A stretch of DNA of 64,000 nt from Allochromatium palmeri. Its GTDB lineage: Bacteria > Pseudomonadota > Gammaproteobacteria > Chromatiales > Chromatiaceae. The notes beneath the pieces are model-generated. The model worked only from the letters and a program-made list of their open reading frames with translations, was not told where the DNA came from and did no database searches. The stretch lies in NCBI RefSeq assembly GCF_009720725.1, contig NZ_WNKT01000001.1, forward strand, positions 124,001-188,000. The letters run 5' to 3'. Below are positions 57,357-64,000 of this stretch, one piece after another (position 1 is the first letter of the stretch; the number at the start of each line of letters is the position of its first letter). The position numbers were made by a program, and so were the translations under genes.

Positions 57357-58300
57357 GCCCCAACCTCCAGGATCACATGGCTGAGGAGTCCCAGCAGACC
57401 CAGCAGCAGGGCCAGATTCAGAAATCCCGGCACACGGAACAGTCGCATCTTGGCCATCAGCGTCTCCCCGAGTGCGAGTGCCGCGCCCAACAGCGCCAGC
57501 TTGATGACCACGGCGATCAGCCCCAGCGCCAACGCCGCTGGTGTGAACGCCGTCGCGATGCCCCAGGGCAGGAAGACATTGACGATCAGCACGCCATAGA
57601 GCAGCAGCTTGATCCAGGCCGCCCATTCCATGAGCGCCAGATGGCGTCCGGTGTATTCGAGCAGCATGGCCTCGTGGACCATGGTCAGCTCCAGGTGCGT
57701 CGTCGGGTTATCGACCGGGATCCGTCCGCACTCGGCCAGCGCCACCAGCACCAGCGCACCGAAAGCGAACAGATAGGACGGACGCAGTAGAAAACCATCG
57801 GTCAGATGATGCTCCATCACTCCAACCAGACTGGTGCTGTGCGCGGTCATCGCGAGCGTAAAAACGGCCATCAGCATCGCCGGCTCGGCCAGTGACGAGA
57901 TCAGCATCTCGCGCGAGGCGCCCAGGCCGCCGAAGGCCGTGCCGACGTCCATCCCGGCCAGGGCGAGGAAGAAGCGCCCCAGCGCCAGCAGCCCCACCAG
58001 CACGATGATATCGGCAATGCGCGCCGTGGGCAGATCGAGCGCGATCAGCGGCACGGTCGCGCACGCCAGCCAGGTGGCGACGAAGACGATATAGGGCGCG
58101 ACCCGAAACAGCGGCGAGGCGGTGTGCGCCACGCGCGTCTCCTTGACCATTAGCTTGCGCAGATCAGCATAGGGCTGGAGCAGCGGCGCGCCGCGCCGGT
58201 TCTGGAGACGCGCCTTGACCCGGCGCACCCAGCCGATCAGTAGCGGGGCCAAGGCCACACAGAGCAGGGCTTGCAGCAGAGCGATGAACCAGACGGTCAT
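57353..58300 (-). CDS. hyfC: HyfC-like membrane subunit (NuoH family)
   Basis: 315 residues with about eight helices. The NuoH-like quinone-channel motif ALAECGRIPVDNPTTHLELT and VHEAMLLEYTGRHLALME is present near residue 190-220, and the conserved LLQPYADLRKLMVKE loop is near 40. In Hyf/Hyc complexes HyfC joins the soluble arm to the membrane arm. ATG 58300 overlaps the hyfB stop by 4 bp. Confidence 0.88.
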   Translation of the reverse strand: MTVWFIALLQALLCVALAPLLIGWVRRVKARLQNRRGAPLLQPYADLRKLMVKETRVAHTASPLFRVAPYIVFVATWLACATVPLIALDLPTARIADIIVLVGLLALGRFFLALAGMDVGTAFGGLGASREMLISSLAEPAMLMAVFTLAMTAHSTSLVGVMEHHLTDGFLLRPSYLFAFGALVLVALAECGRIPVDNPTTHLELTMVHEAMLLEYTGRHLALMEWAAWIKLLLYGVLIVNVFLPWGIATAFTPAALALGLIAVVIKLALLGAALALGETLMAKMRLFRVPGFLNLALLLGLLGLLSHVILEVGA

Positions 58301-60306
58301 GCGATGATCCAGAGTAAGACGAGCAGGGTCGCCAGTGTCCAGCCGAGATAGACACGCACGCTCCCCGATTGCAGGCGGACGACCCGCCGCGCCGAGGCAT
58401 CGACGGCGCGCGCCACCGGCAGATAGAGCCAGCCCCAGGCACGATCCGCGATTTTGAGCCGATAGCGCGTGACGCCATCGGCGCTCCGGTCCGGCCCCTC
58501 GTCGACCAGGAACAGCAGCGCAAAGACGCGCCGGATCGGCTGAGCGAAGGACGCGGCGCTGTATTGCATCCGGGGCGTGGGCGCGGCGAACCCGCAATCC
58601 CAGGGATCGCAGCGCCGCACCCGCCAGGAGGCACCGCGCTTGAACCACCAGATGGCCGCACCCGCGATCAGGGCCAGCAGCAGGATCGTCAGGGGCGCGC
58701 TATAGCTCGCCGTCTCCGACGAGATCGGCGTCAGCCACAGCCAGCCGCTGGCGCCCGCCTGCGGCACGCCTGTGCCCAGCAGTTGTTCGGCCACCGGATC
58801 GAGCAGACCGAGGATCTGGGTCGGCAGCACGCCGAACAGCACGCAGAGTCCGGCCAGCAGTCCCTGACCCGCCCACATCCCCTTGGGCGAGGGTCGGGCG
58901 CGGCGGACATGACGCGAGCGCGCCTGTCCCAAGAAGGCGATGCCATAGACCTTGACGAAGGTCGCCGCCACCAGCGCCCCGGTGAGCGCCAGCACCGCCG
59001 AGGCGATCGGCACCAGACTGCGCAGCACGCCGCTCTCCAGCGTCCAGGCTTGCAACGCCGACTGAAAGATCAGCCACTCCGAGACGAAGCCGTTGAAGGG
59101 CGGCAGGGCCGAGATCGACAGACAGCCGATCAGAAAGAACGATCCGGTCCAGGGCATGCGCCGCAGTAACCCCCCCATCTGATCCAGATCGCGCTCATGG
59201 GTGCTGTGCAGGATGGCCCCTGCGCCCAGGAACAGCAGCGACTTGAACAGCGCATGGTTCAGCGCGTGATAGAGCGCCGCGACCAGCGCCAGCGCCGCCA
59301 GATTGGGGTGTCCGGTGGACTGGAACAGCAGTGACAGCCCAAGCGCAATGAAGATGATCCCCAGATTCTCGACCGACGAATAGGCCAGCAGTCGCTTGAG
59401 ATCGGTCTGAACCAGCGCGAACAGCACCCCGATCAGCGCCGAGAGACCGCCGATCACGATCAGCGCCACGCCCCAGGACCACTGAACCGCGCCGTTGAGA
59501 TCCAGCACTACGCGGATGAAGCCGTAGACCGCGACCTTGAGCATGACCCCGGACATGAGCGCCGAGATGTGCGAGGGCGCGACCGGATGCGCTTCCGGCA
59601 GCCAGGCATGGAGCGGCGCGAGACCGGCCTTCATGCCGAAGCCAAGGAAGGCCAGCGCGAAGGCGACGCCCGCCCACAGCGGTGTGAGTTCCGCCGCGCG
59701 CATGGCCTCGAAATCGAAGCCGCCGCCGAAGGCCGCCAGCACCCCGAAGCCGAGCAGGATCGCCAGTCCCCCGACATGCGCCATGAGCAGATACAGAAAG
59801 GCGGCGCGCCGGTTGGCGGCCTGTTCGTGCTGGAAGGCGACCAGGAAATAGGACGACAGGGACATGACTTCCCAGGCGACCATGAACACGAAGGCGTCGT
59901 CGGCCAGTACCACCAGCAGCATCCCGGCCATGAACAGTCCGCTAAAACCGCCGAGCGCAATCAGCGACTCGCGTCCGCCCTCGAAATCGCGCACATAGTC
60001 GCGGCCATAGAGTCCGACAGCGCCGGTCACGAGACCAATGAGGACGAGGAAGACTCCGGCGAGCGGATCGAGCCGCACATGCCAGGGCAGCCAGGGCAGC
60101 CCCAGCGGCAGAATGGCGCTGGCGCTCGTCCCCGCGATCAGTGTCCAGAGACCGGCGCCGAGCGCCGTCACGCCGGCCAGCCCGAGCAGCGGCACGGCGA
60201 CCAGCCGCAGCAGACGTGGTTCACGCCCGGCCAGCAGCGAGACCGCCGAAGAACCCAGCGCCAGCCACAGGGCCAGCAACGCCAGGACGAGTGGTGAGTC
60301 AGGCAT
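58297..60306 (-). CDS. hyfB: HyfB-like antiporter subunit (NuoL type)
   Basis: 669 residues: about 15 helices of the antiporter fold (VFMVAWEVMSLSSYFLVAFQ with the key glutamate near residue 145; FLGFGMKAGLAPLHAWLPEA with the key lysine near 235; HISALMSGVMLKVAVYGFIR) plus a C-terminal extension with a soluble segment before a final helix. It would be the largest ion-pumping subunit. Start ATG 60306, 17 bp after the DUF389 stop, follows VIL in frame and has only a weak ribosome site; the frame to 60750 overlaps DUF389 and is rejected. Confidence 0.88.
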   Translation of the reverse strand: MPDSPLVLALLALWLALGSSAVSLLAGREPRLLRLVAVPLLGLAGVTALGAGLWTLIAGTSASAILPLGLPWLPWHVRLDPLAGVFLVLIGLVTGAVGLYGRDYVRDFEGGRESLIALGGFSGLFMAGMLLVVLADDAFVFMVAWEVMSLSSYFLVAFQHEQAANRRAAFLYLLMAHVGGLAILLGFGVLAAFGGGFDFEAMRAAELTPLWAGVAFALAFLGFGMKAGLAPLHAWLPEAHPVAPSHISALMSGVMLKVAVYGFIRVVLDLNGAVQWSWGVALIVIGGLSALIGVLFALVQTDLKRLLAYSSVENLGIIFIALGLSLLFQSTGHPNLAALALVAALYHALNHALFKSLLFLGAGAILHSTHERDLDQMGGLLRRMPWTGSFFLIGCLSISALPPFNGFVSEWLIFQSALQAWTLESGVLRSLVPIASAVLALTGALVAATFVKVYGIAFLGQARSRHVRRARPSPKGMWAGQGLLAGLCVLFGVLPTQILGLLDPVAEQLLGTGVPQAGASGWLWLTPISSETASYSAPLTILLLALIAGAAIWWFKRGASWRVRRCDPWDCGFAAPTPRMQYSAASFAQPIRRVFALLFLVDEGPDRSADGVTRYRLKIADRAWGWLYLPVARAVDASARRVVRLQSGSVRVYLGWTLATLLVLLWIIA

Positions 60307-60323
60307 CAGGATCACACCCACAC

Positions 60324-61313
60324 CTAGACCGGCAGCAGGCGATACTGTCGCTCCAGCACCACCAGGGTCAGCACCCCCAGCGTCAGGATCCACACCAGTA
60401 CATAGGTCACCATGGCGCGCTTGGCCTTCTCCTTCTCCAGCCATTTGCGCGGACGGACGCCCTTGACGAAGAAGACGACCTTGCTGGCCAGATTGACGCT
60501 CACGACATTGATGGCCAGCAGCAGGGCGGCGCCGAGTGCCAGTCCAGGCTCGCCCTGACCCAGCATCAGACCCACGGTCGCCGCCGGCGGCAGCAGGGCG
60601 ACGGCGACCATGACGCCGACCAGTACGCTCGACAGTCCGGTGGTCACCGAAAGCGCCGCCGCCGCCCCCGAGGCCAGCGCCAGTACCACAGAGTCGAGCC
60701 CGGCCTCGGTGCGCGACATCACCTCGCGACTGTTCAGCTCGGTCGGCCACAGCCAGCCGAGGAGCGTCGTGAGCAGGACTGCGAGCAGGATGCCAACCAG
60801 CACTGTCTTGATCGAGCGGCGCATCAGGGGCACGTCGCCCAGGGCTGTGCCGAGACTGAGCGCCAGATTCGGCCCCAGCAGCGGGGCGATCACCATGGCG
60901 CCGATCACCACCGCTACGTTGTCCTCGATCAGACCGATCGCGGCCACCACGGTCGAGAGCATGACCAGCACCAGATAGTTGGGACCGAGCCGCGAGTTTT
61001 TGTCCATGCCCTCGTAGAGCGCCTCGCGTGCCGCCGTGGCCGAGTCTTCCTGTTTGCGCGCCTCTTCGTCGGGCGGCGGGATGCTCGCCTCGACCGCGAG
61101 CACCAGGATGCGGGCCGATGGCTGAGCGCCCAGTAGACCCTGGAGCAGATCCAGCAGTCGCTGGACCTGATTGTCACTCACCAGCAGGCGGATGGCCTGG
61201 AGTCCATCCGGCCCCACCGGCCCCAGACGCACATCGAGCGCCTTCACGCGCTCGGCGGCTGCGCGCACGGTCTCAGCACTGCCAGCGCCGACTATGACCT
61301 CGACATATTTCAT
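60324..61313 (-). CDS. DUF389 family membrane protein
   Basis: 329 residues: a soluble N-terminal ACT-like part (about 1-80) and six to seven membrane helices (NYLVLVMLSTVVAAIGLIED, AVVIGAMVIAPLLGPNLALS, VLVGVMVAVALLPPAATVGL). The repeated GA/PLLGP and ALLPP motifs are DUF389 (TIGR00341) hallmarks. The function of the family is unknown; a transport role is assumed. It stands between phoU and hyfB on the same strand with gaps of 49 and 17 bp. Confidence 0.9.
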   Translation of the reverse strand: MKYVEVIVGAGSAETVRAAAERVKALDVRLGPVGPDGLQAIRLLVSDNQVQRLLDLLQGLLGAQPSARILVLAVEASIPPPDEEARKQEDSATAAREALYEGMDKNSRLGPNYLVLVMLSTVVAAIGLIEDNVAVVIGAMVIAPLLGPNLALSLGTALGDVPLMRRSIKTVLVGILLAVLLTTLLGWLWPTELNSREVMSRTEAGLDSVVLALASGAAAALSVTTGLSSVLVGVMVAVALLPPAATVGLMLGQGEPGLALGAALLLAINVVSVNLASKVVFFVKGVRPRKWLEKEKAKRAMVTYVLVWILTLGVLTLVVLERQYRLLPV

Positions 61314-61362
61314 CGGTTGCTCCGCGAGAAAACGGACTCAGACCAGTGGGATCGGTCGAGGA

Positions 61363-62046
61363 TCAGTCCAGGTCGGGGGTGTGCCCCGAGGCGACATAGA
61401 TGGCGCGCTCGGCGACGTTAGTCGCGCGATCGGCCACGCGCTCGTAGTTGTGCACGATCCACAGCAGATAGGTGCCGGTGGCGGCAAAGGCCGCGTCGGC
61501 GCGCATGCGCTCCAGCACCTGGGCGATGAAGGCGTCTTCCTCGCGGTCGACCTGCGATTCCTTGGCGACGGCTTCGCGCAGTGTTGCTTCGCTGCCGTTA
61601 GCGATGAAAGCGGCCAGGGTCTGTTCGAGCATGTCGATCGCGTCCTCGGCCAGCTCGACGATGGCCGCGACCGGCTCGGCGGGCAGTGTGTCCTGGACAT
61701 CTCGCTCGATGATGCGGGCGACATCGGCCGCGTAGTCGCCGATGCGTTCCAGCTCCGAGGCCAGCTCCATGCAGGCGCCGACCGCGCGCAAATCCTCGCC
61801 GGCGGGTTTGTAGGCGGCCAGGGTCACCAGGCATTCCTGTTCCAGCAGACGGCGTTGCTGGTTGATGCGCTGATCGCCGGCGATGATGCTGGCGGCCAGC
61901 GCCTTGTCCTGGGTCTTCAGACACTCAACCGATTGGTGCAGTGCTGCGACTACTTGCGCGCCGAGATCACCCACGACGTTCTGTAGGTGTGAACGTCTCT
62001 TTTGAACCAGATTCAAGCTCTCGGGCATTGCTCCATCCTCGGTCAT
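61363..62046 (-). CDS. phoU: PhoU-like regulatory protein
   Basis: 227 residues in two PhoU three-helix repeats: AACMELASELERIGDYAADV-type sequence (here ACMELASELERIGDYAADVA near residue 92) and HNYERVADRATNVAERAIYV near 198, each with the D/E-x-x-x-D metal-binding pattern of PhoU. Classical PhoU shuts off PstSCAB phosphate uptake; no pst gene is in this window, so it may instead control the DUF389 protein or the complex downstream. Start ATG 62046 (MTEDGAMPE), with ATG 62028 as alternative. Confidence 0.88.
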   Translation of the reverse strand: MTEDGAMPESLNLVQKRRSHLQNVVGDLGAQVVAALHQSVECLKTQDKALAASIIAGDQRINQQRRLLEQECLVTLAAYKPAGEDLRAVGACMELASELERIGDYAADVARIIERDVQDTLPAEPVAAIVELAEDAIDMLEQTLAAFIANGSEATLREAVAKESQVDREEDAFIAQVLERMRADAAFAATGTYLLWIVHNYERVADRATNVAERAIYVASGHTPDLD

Positions 62047-62148
62047 GAATATGTGACGGTCGGCATCAGAACGCGATGCGACCGCTCCGAGGCGTCATCT
62101 TAAATCCAGTGATGGCCCGATGGCGAATGCTCCTGCAATGGTGCGCGC

Positions 62149-62430
62149 TCAGTCCTCGTCGTTCGTGTCCTGACGGTCGCGCCGCTCGACGGTTTCGGGG
62201 TCGACGGTGATGGGGCGGTAGATTTCGACGCGGTCGCCATCGTTGAGCCTGGTGTCGAGTCGGCTGAGTTTGCTGAAGATGCCGACCTTGTTGACGTTGA
62301 GGTCGATCTCAGGGAAGCGTTCGAGCAGGCCCGAGCGCTCGATGGCCTCGCGCACGGTGCTGCCCTCAGGCACGTCGAGCTTGAGCCAGGTCTGTTTGAA
62401 TTTGTCCGCGTAGGCGACACCGACGAGCAT
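62149..62430 (-). CDS. rnfH: RnfH (UPF0125, ubiquitin-like fold)
   Basis: 93 residues with the RnfH features KLDVPEGSTVREAIERSGLL, DLNVNKVGIFSKLSRLDTRL and GDRVEIYRPITVDPE. Small beta-grasp protein often encoded at the end of rnf operons, also known from RatB-RatA pairs; role undefined. The 21-bp gap to rnfE supports one transcript. Confidence 0.93.
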   Translation of the reverse strand: MLVGVAYADKFKQTWLKLDVPEGSTVREAIERSGLLERFPEIDLNVNKVGIFSKLSRLDTRLNDGDRVEIYRPITVDPETVERRDRQDTNDED

Positions 62431-62451
62431 GGTTCGAGTCCTCTGTGATGA

Positions 62452-63162
62452 TCAGGCCAGCGCGTTCGTTCCAGCCGTCGCGTCTCGACGCTGGCGCGCG
62501 GCGGCGAGCCGCGTGTCGATCAGGCGTTTGCCGGCCAGAATGAAACCGAGCGCGATGAAACCGCCCGGTGGCAGGATCGCGAGCAGGAAGCCGCGATAGT
62601 CCGGGATCAGCGTGACTTCCAGAAAGGACATGCCCTCGCCAAGGAGCAGGCTGGCATTGGCGAATAGGGTGCCGGAGCCGATGATTTCGCGCACCGCGCC
62701 GAGCAGCATCAGCACCAGGGTGAAACCAATCCCCATCATGAGTCCGTCGAAAGCCGCCGGCAGGACGCTGTTGCGTGAGGCGAAGGATTCGGCCCGGCCC
62801 AGGATGGCGCAGTTGGTGACGATCAGCGGGATGAAGAGTCCCAGCATCTTGTGCAGATCGTGCAGCCAGGCGTTCATGCCGAGATCGACCAACGTCACCA
62901 GCACGGCGATGACCAGCACGAAGATGGGAATGCGCACCTCCGGCGTCACCCAGCCGCGAATGAGCGCGATCAGGATTCCCGAGGCGATCATGACGGCGGT
63001 CGTCGCCAATCCCATGCCGAGTCCATTGGTGGCCGTGCCGGTGACCGCGAGCAGCGGGCAGAGGGCCAGCGATTGGGCCAGCACGACATTGTTGCTCCAG
63101 AGACCGTCGACGGTGAGGCGGCCCCAGGCGGTCTTGTTAGCGGTATTGGGTTCGCGGCTCAT
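62452..63162 (-). CDS. rnfE: Rnf complex subunit E
   Basis: 236 residues with six membrane helices. The paired cysteines that bind the membrane [2Fe-2S] cluster are in SLALCPLLAVTG and LIVTNCAILGRAE. Rnf couples ferredoxin and NAD to H+ or Na+ flow and supplies electrons for nitrogenase in purple bacteria. Overlaps rnfG by 4 bp. Confidence 0.96.
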   Translation of the reverse strand: MSREPNTANKTAWGRLTVDGLWSNNVVLAQSLALCPLLAVTGTATNGLGMGLATTAVMIASGILIALIRGWVTPEVRIPIFVLVIAVLVTLVDLGMNAWLHDLHKMLGLFIPLIVTNCAILGRAESFASRNSVLPAAFDGLMMGIGFTLVLMLLGAVREIIGSGTLFANASLLLGEGMSFLEVTLIPDYRGFLLAILPPGGFIALGFILAGKRLIDTRLAAARQRRDATAGTNALA

Positions 63163-63821
63163 TCCGGACTCCTGACTGGATCGGAGGCGACTGACACAGT
63201 GGCGGGCGCGGTCAGGGCGACCTGATGGCGCTGGAAGAATTCCAGTCCGCGCCGCAGCACGCCAACCACGGCGCGCGGCGTGATGGTGGCCCCGCTGAAC
63301 TGGTCGAAGTCGCCGCCGTCCTTCTTGACCGCCCAGCGCTCGGGCGGCGGGTTGCCAAGCGACCGCCCGTCGAAGGCGAGAATCCAGTCATCCTTGGCGA
63401 TCTCGATTTTGTCGCCGAGTCCAGGCGTTTCGCTGTGCGACAGGACACGCGCGCCCAGCACCCGTCCCTGCGGGTCGACACCCAGGATCAATTCGATGGT
63501 GCCAGAGTAGCCGGGGCCGCTCATCCGATAGGCGACGCCTGTGACCTCCAGTCCGCGCAGGGCGCGATAGACCAGCACCGGTTCGCCATCGGCACCGGGC
63601 AGAGTCAGCGGATCGACCAGCAGATCGTTGTCATGCAGCGCGGGCGGCAGCACCTGACTGAGCGACGCCTTGAGATCCTCGGCCTTGCGCAGGGCGATGG
63701 TGTCGCGCGTGCTCAGATCGCCGATCACCAGCAGTGCGGCGGCCAGCAGGGTGAATCCGCCCAGCAGCGTGGCCTGATAGCCGACGCTCTGGCGTTGGTT
63801 CAGCACGGCAAGCAGGCTCAT
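63159..63821 (-). CDS. rnfG: Rnf complex subunit G (covalent FMN)
   Basis: 220 residues: N-terminal membrane anchor ([20 protein letters not shown]) and a periplasmic FMN-binding domain whose attachment motif [10 protein letters not shown] (threonine near residue 182) is intact; [20 protein letters not shown] is also conserved. Overlaps rnfD and rnfE by 4 bp each. Confidence 0.96.
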   Translation of the reverse strand: MSLLAVLNQRQSVGYQATLLGGFTLLAAALLVIGDLSTRDTIALRKAEDLKASLSQVLPPALHDNDLLVDPLTLPGADGEPVLVYRALRGLEVTGVAYRMSGPGYSGTIELILGVDPQGRVLGARVLSHSETPGLGDKIEIAKDDWILAFDGRSLGNPPPERWAVKKDGGDFDQFSGATITPRAVVGVLRRGLEFFQRHQVALTAPATVSVASDPVRSPE

Positions 63822-64000
63822 CGCGAGGTCTCCGCGTCATTGGGATATTCCAGTGGCTGACCGCGCCGGTCGCGCCCGTAGACGCGCGGCTTGACGTAAT
63901 GGTCGATCAGCGGCGCACAGGCATTCATCAAGAGCACCGCGAAGGCCACGCCCTCGGGATAGCCGGCCCAGGTGCGGATGACATAGATCAGCAGTCCACA
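63818..64000 (-). CDS. rnfD: Rnf complex subunit D, C-terminal end (partial)
   Basis: The last 60 residues of RnfD are visible: [20 protein letters not shown] and [20 protein letters not shown], then NDAETSR and TGA at 63818-63820. The periplasmic FMN-threonine and the earlier membrane helices lie past the window edge. The order rnfD-rnfG-rnfE-rnfH on the - strand is the usual one. Confidence 0.93.
   Translation of the reverse strand, partial: CGLLIYVIRTWAGYPEGVAFAVLLMNACAPLIDHYVKPRVYGRDRRGQPLEYPNDAETSR

Noticed and set aside
53556-60306. A functional hydrogenase-4 / formate hydrogenlyase
   Set aside because: The large subunit lacks every nickel-ligand cysteine and neither the small FeS subunit nor maturation genes are present.

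Overview
The window is one GC-rich (roughly 60-65 %) gammaproteobacterial chromosome segment with strong gammaproteobacterial synteny: guaB-guaA divergent from xseA, miaB-ybeZ-ybeY-ybeX, the moxR/DUF58/Bat aerotolerance genes, typA, and the end of an Rnf operon. Together with DUF29, DUF2939, a Hyf-like membrane complex and abundant small secreted proteins, it looks most like a purple sulfur bacterium (Chromatiaceae) or close relative. The taxonomic call is inference from gene content; there is no rRNA in the window.

Layout. 1-13.8 kb: housekeeping genes (panE end, glgP, an ABC-F ATPase, xseA, guaB, guaA, tadA), a hemerythrin, small unknowns and an AraC-type regulator. 13.8-29.0 kb: a cell-envelope cluster on the + strand in which nearly every product has a signal peptide or membrane segments. 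It holds lipoproteins, two outer-membrane barrel candidates, DUF2092, a giant MscK/MscM-like mechanosensitive channel, two DUF1254/DUF1214 proteins (one with an added LysM domain), an 8-cysteine mini-protein, a double-LysM protein, HdeD, and relics of a further DUF1254/1214 gene and an MscS gene. Several of its genes are separated by hairpins that look like terminators. This is the best candidate for an undescribed system. 29.0-31.6 kb: DAHP synthase, a DUF4124 protein and mtgA.

31.6-44.9 kb (- strand): the Bat (Bacteroides-aerotolerance type) operon DUF58-DUF4381-batA-batB-batC-batD, coupled by overlaps or short gaps, with its MoxR ATPase left 5.2 kb upstream. The gap holds a secreted beta-propeller phosphoesterase, decayed toxin-antitoxin genes and a 152-bp MITE with a perfect 8-bp target duplication. 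44.9-53.5 kb: two DnaA boxes, typA, a DUF1778/GNAT toxin-antitoxin pair with a palindromic operator inside its promoter, miaB-ybeZ-ybeY-ybeX, and a scar made of a solute-binding-protein fragment and a gutted diguanylate cyclase.

53.5-62.1 kb (- strand): a tightly overlapped phoU-DUF389-hyfB-hyfC-hyfE-hyfF-hyfG run. Its HyfG has lost all four nickel-ligand cysteines and no HyfI/NuoB-type small subunit follows, so it is probably an ion-moving membrane complex and not a hydrogenase. 62.1-64 kb: rnfD (partial), rnfG, rnfE and rnfH of the Rnf electron-transport complex. Coordinates of starts were moved inward where a ribosome binding site and family length favoured it; those decisions are given per gene.
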